Origin: Marinomonas communis
GTDB lineage: Bacteria; Pseudomonadota; Gammaproteobacteria; Pseudomonadales; Marinomonadaceae
DNA length: 64,000 nucleotides
Assembly (NCBI RefSeq): GCF_004363305.1
Contig: NZ_SNZA01000002.1
Coordinates: 372,001-436,000, forward strand
Direction of reading: 5' to 3'
Shown here: positions 37,820 through 49,725 of the stretch, one piece after another
Layout: each line of letters opens with the position of its first letter
How positions within the stretch are numbered: the stretch's first letter is position 1
The notes under the pieces: model-generated
The model's database searches: none
Told to the model about the DNA's origin: nothing
What the model saw: the letters and a program-made list of their open reading frames with translations, nothing else
Translations under genes and position numbers: made by a program

Positions 37820-38713
37820 ATGACGATGAAAAAACGCGGCTTAGGTCGTGGCTTAGATGCTCTGCTAGCACCCAAAGCGGCTCCTGCTCAAGATGGTGAC
37901 GGAGCAGACAATACTTCTGCAACGAATGATCAAACCATTCAAGGTTTGACTTACTTGCCTGTTGATTGGCTGAGTAAAGGTAAATTTCAGCCGCGCCGCG
38001 ACATGAACCCAAATCAGCTAGATGAACTAGCGAACTCGATTCGTAATCAAGGCATCATGCAACCGATTGTGGTTCGACCACTGGGGGAGCAACGCTACGA
38101 AATCATCGCTGGTGAGCGACGCTGGCGCGCGGCTAAAATCGCTGGGCTTGATAAAGTACCAGTCATCATTCGTCATGTAGAAGATTCGGATGCAGTAGTC
38201 TTAGCGTTAATTGAAAATATTCAGCGTGAAGATCTCAACCCTATCGAAGAAGCGGTTGCGTTACAGCGTTTGGTTGAAGAGTTTAGCTTAACCCAACAGC
38301 AAGTGGCTGATACTGTAGGAAAATCACGTTCTGCTGTGGCCAACTTACTGCGCTTACTTAACTTGACCCCAGATGTGCGTCGTTTGGTTGAACACGGTGA
38401 CATTGAAATGGGGCATGCTAGAGCTCTGCTAGGTCTAGAAACCGAGTACCAAGCTCAGGCAGCGTCAATTGTTATTACGAAATCGTTGTCTGTTCGCGAA
38501 ACGGAAAAGTTGGTGAAGTCTTACCAACAGCCTCAGACTGCGCATGAGAAACCATCATTACCGGATTACAGCGAACATGCGGCGCGCATTGCAGATAAAA
38601 TTGATTCTCAAGTGAAAATCCAGGCCAACGCTAAAGGCAAAGGAAAATTGGTGATTGAGTACCGCGATCAAGCACATTTAGAGTCCATGATGAGCGAACT
38701 TTTCGGACTTTAA
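37820..38713 (+). CDS. parB: Chromosome partitioning protein ParB (Spo0J)
   Basis: A 297-residue CTP-dependent centromere-binding protein. It starts MTMKKRGLGRGLDALLAP. The CTP-binding ParB/Srx domain has LSKGKFQPRRDMN, LDELANSIRNQGIMQPIVVRP and the motif GERRWRAAKIAGL (about residues 100-112). ENIQREDLNPIEEA and the helix-turn-helix LTQQQVADTVGKSRSAVANLLRLL (about 156-179) recognise parS. The C-terminal dimerisation region ends the protein. ATG 37820 is preferred to the TTG at 37811; AAAGG lies upstream. Confidence 0.96.
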   Translation: MTMKKRGLGRGLDALLAPKAAPAQDGDGADNTSATNDQTIQGLTYLPVDWLSKGKFQPRRDMNPNQLDELANSIRNQGIMQPIVVRPLGEQRYEIIAGERRWRAAKIAGLDKVPVIIRHVEDSDAVVLALIENIQREDLNPIEEAVALQRLVEEFSLTQQQVADTVGKSRSAVANLLRLLNLTPDVRRLVEHGDIEMGHARALLGLETEYQAQAASIVITKSLSVRETEKLVKSYQQPQTAHEKPSLPDYSEHAARIADKIDSQVKIQANAKGKGKLVIEYRDQAHLESMMSELFGL

Positions 38714-38788
38714 ACACAACTTTGGTGCGATAACGCATCAATATAGTAGACATTAGGCTAATAGTGCACTTTCTGTGCCGTGTTTGTA

Positions 38789-38817
38789 TTGAACCGCCTG
38801 AATATAACCCATATAAT
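38789..38817 (+). promoter_or_regulatory. Sigma-70 promoter of the ATP synthase operon
   Basis: TTGAAC (38789-38794), exactly 17 bases of spacer, then the perfect -10 TATAAT (38812-38817). Transcription would start near 38824, about 70 bases before atpI. It lies in the 180-base gap after parB and is the strongest promoter match seen in the window. Confidence 0.82.
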
Positions 38818-38893
38818 GCGTCGGATTTTAAATTTGATCACATTGTGTGCTTATTTCGATGCGTCACAATGGTGCGTCAAGCTAGGGGAAATA

Positions 38894-39298
38894 ATGGCTC
38901 ATAGCAAACCGCTCAAGGCGAGTGCTTTATTAGCCGCCAAAAAACGTGCCGTGTTTCGCTTTATTGCAACACAATTAGTGTTAGTTTTTTGTCTTAGCGT
39001 TGGAATTTTTGGCATTTATGATGGTCTACACGCGTACTCATTTTTAGCGGGTGCTCTGGCTAGCATAATTCCAAGTTTATATATGGCGTGGCGCGTATTT
39101 GGCCACTCCGGGACTCGCCCAGCCAAAGATGTGGTGAAGTCATTTTATCGAGGTGAAGCAGGCAAGTTGGTGCTCACGGCAATACTGTTATCGGCCGTGT
39201 TTATTTTTATTAAGCCCATTGCCCCCGGCGCACTATTTGCCGGCTTCGGTATCGCAATTTTGAGCCATTGGCTCAGCCCACTGCTGTTAAAGTACTGA
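38894..39298 (+). CDS. atpI: ATP synthase subunit I (AtpI)
   Basis: A 134-residue membrane protein with four hydrophobic segments (about residues 22-42, 45-62, 86-103 and 108-127), the size and topology of AtpI, which helps assemble the c-ring. The long open frame begins at 38780, but MAHSKPLK at 38894 follows GGGGAA, and the upstream part overlaps the promoter. It is the first gene of atpIBEFHAGDC. Confidence 0.9.
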   Translation: MAHSKPLKASALLAAKKRAVFRFIATQLVLVFCLSVGIFGIYDGLHAYSFLAGALASIIPSLYMAWRVFGHSGTRPAKDVVKSFYRGEAGKLVLTAILLSAVFIFIKPIAPGALFAGFGIAILSHWLSPLLLKY

Positions 39299-39328
39299 CC
39301 GCAGAAGGGAAACGGTTTTAATCATTGA

Positions 39329-40168
<840 letters not shown>

Positions 40169-40219
40169 GATCGCGTTGTAATAACGATTTTTTAAACCTT
40201 GAAATCTTAAAAACTGTGA

Positions 40220-40492
<273 letters not shown>

Positions 40493-40552
40493 TATTTCGC
40501 TTTGACGAAAAGTGAATTATTAATTTTGAACGACTAGAGCGAGGATATTTGC

Positions 40553-41023
40553 GTGAATATTAATCTCACACTAATAGGCCAAGCTATCTCGTTTGCGATT
40601 TTTGTGTGGTTCTGCATGAAGTTTGTGTGGCCACCAGTGATTGCTGCGCTCGAAGAGCGTAGCAAGAAAATCGCGGACGGTTTGGAAGCAGCTAACCGCG
40701 CTTCACGTGACTTAGAGCTAGCTCAAGAAAAAGCTACTCAAACGCTACGTGAAAGCAAGGAACAAGCGGCCGAGATTATTGAACAAGCCAACAAACGTGC
40801 TAACCAAATCATTGATGAAGCGAAAGAGCAAGCGCTAGCAGACGGCAAACGCCTACGTGATGCAGCTCAAGCAGAGATTGAACAAGATGTTGTACGTGCT
40901 AAAGAAGCACTACGTACTCAAGTTTCAGCTCTAGCTCTTACCGGTGCAGAGAAGATTTTGGGCGCCAGCGTTGACGAAAAAGCACACAGCGAGATCGTTG
41001 AACAACTCGCCAAAGAGCTATAA
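40553..41023 (+). CDS. atpF: ATP synthase F0 subunit b
   Basis: A 156-residue stator subunit: one N-terminal membrane helix (about residues 5-25), then a long charged coiled coil rich in Glu, Lys and Ala. It starts with GTG, with GAGGA upstream. Gene position between atpE and atpH is canonical. Confidence 0.96.
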   Translation: MNINLTLIGQAISFAIFVWFCMKFVWPPVIAALEERSKKIADGLEAANRASRDLELAQEKATQTLRESKEQAAEIIEQANKRANQIIDEAKEQALADGKRLRDAAQAEIEQDVVRAKEALRTQVSALALTGAEKILGASVDEKAHSEIVEQLAKEL

Positions 41024-41034
41024 GCGAGGGTCCT

Positions 41035-41571
41035 ATGGCTGAATTAAAAACAGTCGCGCGACCATACGCCAAAGCCGCTTTTGAAGTCGCTCGTGAGCAA
41101 GGCCAAGTAGCTGAGTGGGCCAATATGCTAAGCATATTGGCTACTGCTACAGAAGAAGCCAAGCTAAACGAAGCGCTTCAGAACCCAGCTTTTAGTGCGC
41201 AAGAGAAGGCAACAGCTCTAGCGGAAGTGTGCAACGAAGTAGTCACTGAGCAAGGCAAGGCTTACTTGTTAGGTCTTGCTGAGAATAAGCGTCTAACGCT
41301 TCTTCCAGCGATTTCTGAGTTATTTGAGCAGTTCAAACTGAACTACGAGAAAGCAGTTGATGTGGTTGTCACATCCGCTTTTGCGTTATCAGCAGAACAA
41401 GAGCAAACACTGGCCGCTTCACTGAGTAAAAAATTGGACCGTAACGTCAATTTAAGCAGTGAAACAGACGCAAGCCTTATTGGTGGCGTGGTAATCCGTA
41501 CCGGTGATTTAATCATCGACGGTTCAGTACGCGGAAAACTGGCGAAACTGGCCGAAGCGATAAACTCCTAA
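41035..41571 (+). CDS. atpH: ATP synthase F1 subunit delta
   Basis: A 178-residue OSCP-type stator subunit linking b to F1. The start VARPYAKAAFEVAREQG and the C-terminal SLIGGVVIRTGDLIIDGSVRGKLAKLAEAI are diagnostic. It lies 11 bases after atpF with a purine-rich ribosome site. Confidence 0.97.
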   Translation: MAELKTVARPYAKAAFEVAREQGQVAEWANMLSILATATEEAKLNEALQNPAFSAQEKATALAEVCNEVVTEQGKAYLLGLAENKRLTLLPAISELFEQFKLNYEKAVDVVVTSAFALSAEQEQTLAASLSKKLDRNVNLSSETDASLIGGVVIRTGDLIIDGSVRGKLAKLAEAINS

Positions 41572-41607
41572 GGTTTCATCTGTGAAACCAGGGTTGAGGA
41601 ATTTAGC

Positions 41608-43152
41608 ATGCAGCAACTGAATCCATCTGAGATCAGCGAGATCATTAAGAAGCGCATCGAGTCACTTGATGTGTCTTCAGATGCCCAGAATGAGGGCACA
41701 ATTGTCAGCGTTGCAGACGGTATCGTATTGATCCACGGTCTAGCTGACGTAATGTACGGGGAAATGATTGAGTTCCCTGGTGGTGTCTATGGTATGGCAT
41801 TGAACCTAGAGCGTGACTCTGTAGGTGCCGTAGTACTAGGTAACTACCAAGACCTTGTAGAAGGTCAAAAAGCAAAATGTACTGGTCGTATCCTTGAAGT
41901 ACCAGTAGGCCCTGAGCTACTTGGTCGCGTTGTTGACGCACTAGGTAACCCAGTAGACGGTAAAGGCCCAGTAGAAGCGAAAATGACTGATGCAGTTGAA
42001 AAAGTTGCACCAGGCGTAATCGCTCGTCAAGGCGTTGATCAGCCAGTTCAAACTGGTTACAAAGCGATTGACTCAATGGTGCCAATCGGTCGTGGTCAGC
42101 GTGAGTTGATCATCGGTGACCGTCAGATCGGTAAAACCGCTCTAGCAATCGACACTATCATTGCTCAGAAAAGCTCTGGCATTAAGTGTGTGTACGTTGC
42201 GATCGGTCAGAAACAATCTACTATCGCTAACGTAGTACGTAAGCTTGAAGAAAACGGCGCAATGGAATACACCACTGTTGTCGTAGCGGGTGCCGCTGAT
42301 CCTGCAGCAATGCAGTTCTTGGCTCCATACTCTGGCTGTACTATGGGCGAATACTTCCGTGACCGCGGTGAAGACGCATTGATCGTATTTGATGACTTGA
42401 CGAAACAAGCTTGGGCTTACCGTCAAATCTCATTGCTACTACGTCGTCCACCAGGCCGTGAAGCATACCCAGGTGACGTTTTCTACTTGCACTCTCGTCT
42501 ACTAGAGCGTGCGTCTCGCGTAAGCGCAGAATACGTAGAGAAGTTCACTAACGGTGAAGTTAAAGGTCAAACAGGTTCTTTGACTGCTCTACCTATCATC
42601 GAGACTCAAGGTGGTGACGTATCTGCGTTCGTACCAACGAACGTAATCTCTATCACTGACGGTCAGATCTTCCTAGAAACTAGCTCATTCAACGCCGGTA
42701 TCCGTCCTGCGATGAACGCTGGTATCTCGGTATCTCGTGTAGGTGGTGCAGCGCAGACTAAGATCATCAAGAAGCTAGGTGGTGGTATCCGTCTTGCTCT
42801 AGCTCAGTACCGTGAATTGGCGGCATTCGCTCAGTTCGCTTCTGACCTTGATGATGCGACTCGTAAGCAACTTGAGCACGGTAAGCAAGTAACTGAATTG
42901 ATGAAACAAGCTCAGTTCAGTCCAATGTCAGTAGGTGACATGGGCGTAATTCTTTACGCTGCCAACGAAGGCTACCTTGCAGATGTTGATACAAGCAAAA
43001 TTGCTAGCTTTGAAAAAGCATTGTTGAGCTACATGAACAGCGAGCACAGTGCGATGATGCAAGACATCAACAAGTCTGGTAATTACAACGACGAAATCGC
43101 TGGTACATTCAAGTCAGCGATTGAGAAGTTTAAAGCGACACAAACTTGGTAA
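41608..43152 (+). CDS. atpA: ATP synthase F1 subunit alpha
   Basis: A 514-residue nucleotide-binding subunit of the F1 hexamer. The P-loop is GDRQIGKTA (about residues 171-179), and [28 protein letters not shown] is the family signature. The N-terminus [18 protein letters not shown] is typical. It is followed by a strong 12-bp hairpin before atpG. Confidence 0.98.
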   Translation: MQQLNPSEISEIIKKRIESLDVSSDAQNEGTIVSVADGIVLIHGLADVMYGEMIEFPGGVYGMALNLERDSVGAVVLGNYQDLVEGQKAKCTGRILEVPVGPELLGRVVDALGNPVDGKGPVEAKMTDAVEKVAPGVIARQGVDQPVQTGYKAIDSMVPIGRGQRELIIGDRQIGKTALAIDTIIAQKSSGIKCVYVAIGQKQSTIANVVRKLEENGAMEYTTVVVAGAADPAAMQFLAPYSGCTMGEYFRDRGEDALIVFDDLTKQAWAYRQISLLLRRPPGREAYPGDVFYLHSRLLERASRVSAEYVEKFTNGEVKGQTGSLTALPIIETQGGDVSAFVPTNVISITDGQIFLETSSFNAGIRPAMNAGISVSRVGGAAQTKIIKKLGGGIRLALAQYRELAAFAQFASDLDDATRKQLEHGKQVTELMKQAQFSPMSVGDMGVILYAANEGYLADVDTSKIASFEKALLSYMNSEHSAMMQDINKSGNYNDEIAGTFKSAIEKFKATQTW

Positions 43153-43156
43153 TGAC

Positions 43157-43182
43157 TTGGTGGCTGGCGTGCCAGCCACCAA
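43157..43182. other. Stem-loop between atpA and atpG
   Basis: Twelve-base perfect arms (TTGGTGGCTGGC and complement) around GT begin only five bases after the atpA stop. There is no T-run. A hairpin here could protect the atpA 3' end or be a processing site that tunes alpha against gamma synthesis. Confidence 0.75.
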
Positions 43183-43230
43183 TCATCTCTGCAGTTTGTG
43201 AATTAACATTCTCACAAGGGCAGGTCTAAT

Positions 43231-44091
43231 ATGGCAGTCGGAAAAGAGATACGCGCTCAGATTGGGAGCATTAACAATACGCGAAAAATTACCCGCGCAA
43301 TGGAAAAAGTTGCTGCGAGTAAAACGCGTAAGGCTCAGGATCGTATGGCCTCTTCTCGTCCGTATGCAGATCGTATTCGTCAGGTGATTGGTCACTTGGC
43401 TAACGCGAATCCTGAGTATAAGCACCGTTACCTAACCGAGCGTGAAATCAAGCGAGTTGGTTACGTCATCGTATCCAGTGACCGTGGTTTGTGTGGTGGC
43501 TTGAACGTAAACGCGTTTAAAGCTGCGATCAAAGACATGAAGCAATACGTTGAAGCAGGGGTCGAAATTGAGATCTGTGCTGTTGGCTCAAAAGCTGTGT
43601 CTTTCTTCAAAAACTACGGTGGTAATGTAGCTGCGGCAGTAACTGGCCTAGGTGATGCGCCTGAAGCGTCACGTTTGGTTGGTAGTGTTAAAGTTATGTT
43701 GGATGCGTTTGATGAAGGTCGCATCGACCGTCTAGTTATGGTGTCTAACGAGTTCGTTAACACAATGACTCAGAAACCAAATGTCGAGCAACTTTTGCCG
43801 CTACAAGCAGAAGAAAATGCAGAACTGAAACACCACTGGGACTACTTGTACGAACCCGATGCAGTCGAGATCCTAAACGATCTTTTGGTTCGTTACATCG
43901 AATCTCAGGTGTACCAGGCCGTTGTTGAAAACATTGCGTGTGAACAAGCCGCTCGAATGCTGGCTATGAAGAACGCAACCGACAACGCGGGCAACATCAT
44001 TGATGAGTTGCAGTTGGTATACAACAAGGCACGTCAGGCAGCCATTACTCAGGAAATTTCTGAGATTGTTGGCGGCGCGGCAGCGGTTTAA
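43231..44091 (+). CDS. atpG: ATP synthase F1 subunit gamma
   Basis: A 286-residue rotor shaft: an N-terminal helix [31 protein letters not shown] and a C-terminal helix ending [43 protein letters not shown], both forming the coiled coil. [11 protein letters not shown] lies near residue 80. Its 286 residues are normal. Confidence 0.98.
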   Translation: MAVGKEIRAQIGSINNTRKITRAMEKVAASKTRKAQDRMASSRPYADRIRQVIGHLANANPEYKHRYLTEREIKRVGYVIVSSDRGLCGGLNVNAFKAAIKDMKQYVEAGVEIEICAVGSKAVSFFKNYGGNVAAAVTGLGDAPEASRLVGSVKVMLDAFDEGRIDRLVMVSNEFVNTMTQKPNVEQLLPLQAEENAELKHHWDYLYEPDAVEILNDLLVRYIESQVYQAVVENIACEQAARMLAMKNATDNAGNIIDELQLVYNKARQAAITQEISEIVGGAAAV

Positions 44092-44107
44092 GGTATCAAG
44101 GTATTAA

Positions 44108-45496
<1,389 letters not shown>

Positions 45497-45506
45497 TCCA
45501 CGCAGT

Positions 45507-45530
45507 GTCAGCGAGTTACGGCTCGCTGGC
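45507..45530. other. Stem-loop between atpD and atpC
   Basis: GTCAGCGAG pairs with CTCGCTGGC (one G-T pair) around six bases, in the 60-base atpD-atpC gap, with no T-run. It is similar in placement to the hairpin after atpA. Confidence 0.6.
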
Positions 45531-45556
45531 AACGCCTGACTTGAAAGAGGCAACTT

Positions 45557-45976
45557 ATGGCTATCACGGTACAATGCGATATCGTAAGCGCTGAACAAGA
45601 GATCTTCTCAGGTTCTGTTGAGACTCTTGTGGCTGCAGGTAGTTATGGCGATCTAGGTATCTACCCAGGTCACGCGCCTTTGTTGACTACGTTGCAACCA
45701 GGCCCTGTTCGTGTGATTAAGCAAAACGGTGAACAAGAAGTTATCTTCGTTTCTGGCGGCTTCCTAGAAGTTCAGCCACACCGTGTAACTGTCTTAGCAG
45801 ATACCGCTATTCGCGCGGACGATCTTGATGAGGCAGCAGCACTTGAAGCACAGAAACACGCTCAAGATCTGTTGAATCAGCAACAATCTGATTTGGACTA
45901 CAGCCGTGCAACGGCTGAATTGGCGGAAGCCGTAGCTCGTCTACGTACTATCCAACAATACCGTCACGTAAAATAA
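45557..45976 (+). CDS. atpC: ATP synthase F1 subunit epsilon (operon copy)
   Basis: A 139-residue regulatory subunit with an N-terminal beta-sandwich ([45 protein letters not shown]) and a C-terminal two-helix domain ([18 protein letters not shown] ... [11 protein letters not shown]) that inhibits ATP hydrolysis when extended. It closely resembles E. coli AtpC and is the last gene of the operon, ended by a strong terminator. A second epsilon gene lies 176 bases downstream. Confidence 0.97.
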   Translation: MAITVQCDIVSAEQEIFSGSVETLVAAGSYGDLGIYPGHAPLLTTLQPGPVRVIKQNGEQEVIFVSGGFLEVQPHRVTVLADTAIRADDLDEAAALEAQKHAQDLLNQQQSDLDYSRATAELAEAVARLRTIQQYRHVK

Positions 45977-45994
45977 TCGCGACGCTTCAGTCCT

Positions 45995-46022
45995 AAAAAA
46001 GCAGCCACTGGCTGCTTTTTTT
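45995..46022 (+). terminator. Terminator of the ATP synthase operon
   Basis: Twelve-base perfect arms (45995-46006 and 46010-46021, AAAAAAGCAGCC and complement) around ACT, ending in seven T. It separates the operon from the second epsilon gene. Confidence 0.93.
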
Positions 46023-46054
46023 ATGCCTGCCGTTTTTAATAATCCTTTTAATGG

Positions 46055-46069
46055 TCACATTATATGTGA
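46055..46069. promoter_or_regulatory. Palindrome upstream of the second atpC
   Basis: TCACAT-TAT-ATGTGA is a perfect six-base dyad with a three-base centre in the gap between the operon terminator and atpC2. A weak TTGACC at 46084-46089 follows. It could be an operator for a regulator of the paralogue. Confidence 0.5.
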
Positions 46070-46152
46070 GTATTTGGAGTACATTGACCAAACTTGGAAG
46101 GATTTATGCATTCCAATTAACCCGCAAGTTAATTAAGTAAAAGGGAGTTTTA

Positions 46153-46590
46153 ATGAGCCGTACCATTTTATGTGACATCGTCAGTGCCGAGCGTACTCTG
46201 TTTTCCAGTCCCGTACGCTATATAGTCGTCGCAGCAGAGCTTGGCGAGGTTGGTGTCTTCCCGGGTCATGCACCGCTTCTCACCATGTTAAAAGCCGGCA
46301 GCGCGCGTTTGGTAAAAGAAGATGGCAGTGAGGACATGATCTTTATTTCAGGTGGTTTTATGGAAGTGCAGCCGCACAAGGTGATTTTATTGGCAGACTT
46401 TGCGGAACGTGCGGGTGAGCTGGATATGGAAGAAGCACTGGCAGCTAAGCAGCACGCAGAGGAGCATTTAGGTTCTTCGAGTAATGACCTAGACCATACT
46501 CGTGCTTTGAAGGAGTTGAACGAAGCAACGGCACGTATTAAAGCGATTGAGCAAAGTCGCAAAATAGGACACTTTGTCGACAAAAAATAA
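46153..46590 (+). CDS. Second ATP synthase epsilon subunit (AtpC paralogue)
   Basis: A 145-residue complete epsilon-family protein, about half identical by eye to the operon AtpC. It conserves [27 protein letters not shown] and ISGGFMEVQPHKVILLAD. The C-terminal helices differ: DMEEALAAKQHAEEHLGSSS and KELNEATARIKAIEQSRKIGHFVDKK, with a longer charged tail. It has its own strong ribosome site (AAAAGGGAG), lies beyond the operon terminator and has a palindrome upstream, so it is expected to be controlled separately. Likely a tandem duplication; it could swap into F1 to alter ATPase inhibition. No other ATP synthase genes accompany it. Confidence 0.92.
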   Translation: MSRTILCDIVSAERTLFSSPVRYIVVAAELGEVGVFPGHAPLLTMLKAGSARLVKEDGSEDMIFISGGFMEVQPHKVILLADFAERAGELDMEEALAAKQHAEEHLGSSSNDLDHTRALKELNEATARIKAIEQSRKIGHFVDKK

Positions 46591-46717
46591 GACAAGCCAA
46601 AATATTAGCCTTAAGTATTAGATTTATTGGCTAATAATTGGTCTATATTTGATTCTGACGCTTAAGATTGTCAACAATCTGAGTTTGGCAAAGAATAAAC
46701 ATAAAAGGTCTGCCTGC

Positions 46718-48622
46718 ATGTCATATCAAATAGAATATCAACGAGCCTGCGCCGAGCCAGAGGCGTTTTGGCGTGAAAAAGCTCAAGCCTTGGAATGGTT
46801 TAAATTCCCGAAAACCGTATTATCTCAGGACGAACAGGGGATGGATCGATGGTTTGCTGATGGCGAGTTAAATACTTGCTACTTAGCGCTCGATTATCAT
46901 GTGAAAAATGGCCGTGCCGAGCAAACGGCTCTAATCTACGACTCTCCCGTCACCGATACGAAGAAGACTTACAGCTACCAAGAACTACTTAATGAAGTAT
47001 CTTTGTTTGCTGGTGCGCTGAAACAGCAAGGTGTCGAAAAAGGCGATACCGTTGTTATCTACATGCCCATGATCCCCCAAGCTTTAATCGCCATGCTGGC
47101 TGTCGCTCGTTTGGGTGCCATACATTCCGTGGTATTTGGTGGTTTTGCTGCTCATGAGCTTGCGGTTCGTATCGACGATGCCAAGCCTAAAGCCATCGTC
47201 ACCGCGTCTTGTGGCATCGAAATTTGTCGTGTCATTGCCTATAAGCCATTACTTGATGAAGCCCTTAAGCAAGCTGATCACACGCCAAATGCTTGCATTG
47301 TTTATCAACGAGAACAACAACTTGCACTGCTTAAAGAAGGTCGAGATCTTGACTGGAGCCATGCAGTGAGCGAGGCAAAACCGACCGACTGTACCCCCGT
47401 TAAAGCAACGGATCCGCTCTATATCCTCTATACCTCTGGTACGACAGGTAAGCCAAAAGGTGTGGTGCGTGATAACGGTGGCCATGCCGTAGCACTCAAT
47501 TATTCTATGCAAGCGATCTACAACATGAGTCCAGGAGAAGTGTTCTGGGCGGCATCCGATGTGGGTTGGGTAGTGGGGCATTCTTACATCGTCTACGGCC
47601 CGCTGATCTACGGCTGTACAACAGTGATGTACGAAGGCAAGCCAATCATGACACCGAATGCGGGTGAGTTCTGGCGTGTTTGCAAAGAGTATGATGTTAA
47701 AACGTTGTTCGCCGCGCCGACAGCCTTTCGTGCCATTCGTAAAGAAGACCCCAATGCCGAGTTGCTGAATAAAGAAGATCTCGCAGGCCTTCGAGTGATC
47801 TTTATGGCCGGAGAGCGTTTAGACCCGCCGACCTATGAGTGGACCAAAGCCGTAACAGGCAAATGTATTGTCGACCATTGGTGGCAAACAGAAACGGGCT
47901 GGGCAATCTGTGCCAACCCGATCGGTCTTGAAATGAAAATCGCCAAACCTGGCTCTTCGACAGTGCCTTCTCCTGGTTTCCAAGTTCACGTGCTGGATGA
48001 TCAAGGAGAGCCGCTACCGCCAATGGAGCAGGGCAGTATCGCTATTAAACGTCCATTGCCACCAAGCTGCTTACCGACCATTTGGGGCGATATCGACCGC
48101 TTTAAATCCAGCTATTTAGATGTGTATTCAGGTTATTACACCTCAGGTGATGGCGGTTATATCGATGAAGACGGATATGTCTTTATTATGGGACGCACCG
48201 ACGACGTGATTAACGTCGCGGGTCACCGCTTATCAACTGGTGAAATGGAAGAAGTGGTCGCCATGCACGACGCTGTAGCAGAGTGCTGTGTTATCGGGAT
48301 TAACGACGATCTTAAAGGTCAGTTGCCGCTAGGTTTGGTGTTATTAAAAAACGGCTACGAAGACCAGGCAGACAGTGTCCAAGAAGAACTGGTTGCCTTA
48401 GTTCGTCAGGAGATCGGAGCCTTAGCGTGCTTTAAAATCGCCATGGTGGTGCCGCGTTTACCGAAAACCCGCTCCGGTAAAATCCTACGTAAGCTACTAC
48501 GTCAGATCGCCTCAGGTGAAGAATTCACCATTCCGTCCACTATCGATGATCCCAACAGCATCTATGACATCCAAGAGCTAATGGCCGAACGCGGTTTAAT
48601 CGTCGACCAGCTCGCTGGTTAA
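46718..48622 (+). CDS. prpE: Propionyl/acetyl-CoA synthetase (PrpE family)
   Basis: A 634-residue AMP-forming acyl-CoA ligase. YTSGTTGKPKGVVRD is the P-loop-like motif (about residues 237-251). AASDVGWVVGHSYIVYGPLIYG, WWQTETGWAI, GDGGYIDEDGYVFIMGRTDDVINVAGHRLSTGEMEE and the catalytic Lys region PKTRSGKILRK (about 580-590) follow. The whole sequence resembles PrpE/ACSS3 more than Acs (for example GGHAVAL and LPPSCLPTIWGD). It would activate propionate or another short acid. ATG 46718, with AAAAGG upstream, is preferred to the frame start at 46649. It stands alone and is ended by a terminator. Confidence 0.88.
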   Translation: MSYQIEYQRACAEPEAFWREKAQALEWFKFPKTVLSQDEQGMDRWFADGELNTCYLALDYHVKNGRAEQTALIYDSPVTDTKKTYSYQELLNEVSLFAGALKQQGVEKGDTVVIYMPMIPQALIAMLAVARLGAIHSVVFGGFAAHELAVRIDDAKPKAIVTASCGIEICRVIAYKPLLDEALKQADHTPNACIVYQREQQLALLKEGRDLDWSHAVSEAKPTDCTPVKATDPLYILYTSGTTGKPKGVVRDNGGHAVALNYSMQAIYNMSPGEVFWAASDVGWVVGHSYIVYGPLIYGCTTVMYEGKPIMTPNAGEFWRVCKEYDVKTLFAAPTAFRAIRKEDPNAELLNKEDLAGLRVIFMAGERLDPPTYEWTKAVTGKCIVDHWWQTETGWAICANPIGLEMKIAKPGSSTVPSPGFQVHVLDDQGEPLPPMEQGSIAIKRPLPPSCLPTIWGDIDRFKSSYLDVYSGYYTSGDGGYIDEDGYVFIMGRTDDVINVAGHRLSTGEMEEVVAMHDAVAECCVIGINDDLKGQLPLGLVLLKNGYEDQADSVQEELVALVRQEIGALACFKIAMVVPRLPKTRSGKILRKLLRQIASGEEFTIPSTIDDPNSIYDIQELMAERGLIVDQLAG

Positions 48623-48648
48623 AAATGGAAACGCTTTTTAAGCAAGCC

Positions 48649-48704
48649 AACATGGCCTAGCCATGTTATTCCACTGTTGCCCGAGCCTTTACTCGGGCTT
48701 TTTT
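48649..48704 (+). terminator. Tandem hairpins and terminator after prpE
   Basis: The first hairpin is AACATGGC-CTA-GCCATGTT (48649-48667). The second is GCCCGAG/CTCGGGC (48679-48685 and 48692-48698), followed by six T, and is the rho-independent terminator. Confidence 0.88.
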
Positions 48705-48741
48705 ATATAATCAGATAACGATTCATGGAAGAGGCTTTGAA

Positions 48742-49725
48742 ATGTCTGGGCGTAAAACGATAATTTTTGGTAATGGCTTAGGGATGGCTCTCGATAGCAA
48801 GTTTTACCTGCTTTCAAAAGCATTATCTGATACTTGGGGAGCAAGTGATGATAATGATTTTTTTCCTGCTACATACCTTAGCCCTGAAACGAAAACGTTA
48901 ATAGAAACATGCCTTGCTAAAAAAGGATCTCCTGAAGGTGAAGACGATCTAGATAAGCTCCAGACTTCAGTATTTGCATGCAATTTCTTAGATAATGTCG
49001 GACAAGGGCTACAAGAAAATAACCTTCATTGGCTTACAGAGCATGGGAAGAATTTCCCCATGGTCATTAGACACTATGTGCATGACGTTGCATCTGTCTT
49101 TCATAACTCAAGTTATGAGCTACCAGATGATTTTGCATCTCCATTGAGTGAATTTATCAAAAAAACTAAGTCCCACATAGCTACACTAAATTATGATCCC
49201 TTACTCTATAACTTACTAAAGAGCGATCATTTAGATGGATATAATGGTGACCTAGTTGACGGTATTTGGGGCGCTGGCTTTAAAGAATCAAATTTAGAGA
49301 GAAAATATCAAAAGAATTTTGGCTATTACCTCCACCTTCATGGATCTCCATTATTCTATGAGTCATCAGGTAAGGTAAAGAAGGCTAGTAATCCAACAAT
49401 CCATAAATGTGGTCGTCATATTGTTTTAACACATGTTGCTCATAAGCCTTCAATTATCGCCTCATCAGTAATACTTAAAGCCTATTGGAAGCGTTTAGTC
49501 AGTTGTATTTCCGAGTCAGAAGAAGTGATTTTATTCGGATACTCTGGATTAGATGATCACCTAAATCAGCTTATCTCTGGTCGAACAAATAACGTCCATA
49601 TCATTGAGTGGAAATCGCCTGACTATGACGAAGTCGAGAGGCATCAATTTTGGAGTGATGCGTTACAAGTTGATTGGCCTAGACTGACTCCAATGGAGTC
49701 AATCCTAGAGTTTATCGACTGGTAG
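48742..49725 (+). CDS. SIR2-like domain protein, stand-alone
   Basis: A 327-residue protein with the hallmarks of the SIR2-like superfamily: an N-terminal glycine loop TIIFGNGLGMALD (residues 6-18), ATLNYDPLLYNLL (147-159), LHLHGSP (197-203) and VILFGYSGLDDHLNQLI (262-278). In phage-defence proteins (ThsA, DSR, SIR2-HerA) similar domains hydrolyse NAD+; DUF4917-type SIR2-like proteins share the look. The central region (60-145) is not recognised. The gene is clearly AT-richer than its neighbours, uses rare-looking codons and ends exactly where the converging trmB-like gene ends, which suggests horizontal gain. No partner effector, helicase or TIR gene is adjacent. Function is inferred from the fold only. 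Confidence 0.72.
   Translation: MSGRKTIIFGNGLGMALDSKFYLLSKALSDTWGASDDNDFFPATYLSPETKTLIETCLAKKGSPEGEDDLDKLQTSVFACNFLDNVGQGLQENNLHWLTEHGKNFPMVIRHYVHDVASVFHNSSYELPDDFASPLSEFIKKTKSHIATLNYDPLLYNLLKSDHLDGYNGDLVDGIWGAGFKESNLERKYQKNFGYYLHLHGSPLFYESSGKVKKASNPTIHKCGRHIVLTHVAHKPSIIASSVILKAYWKRLVSCISESEEVILFGYSGLDDHLNQLISGRTNNVHIIEWKSPDYDEVERHQFWSDALQVDWPRLTPMESILEFIDW

Noticed and set aside
38780..38893. N-terminal extension of atpI from the ATG-equivalent at 38780
   Set aside because: It would cover the sigma-70 promoter elements, and the ribosome site is placed for the start at 38894.
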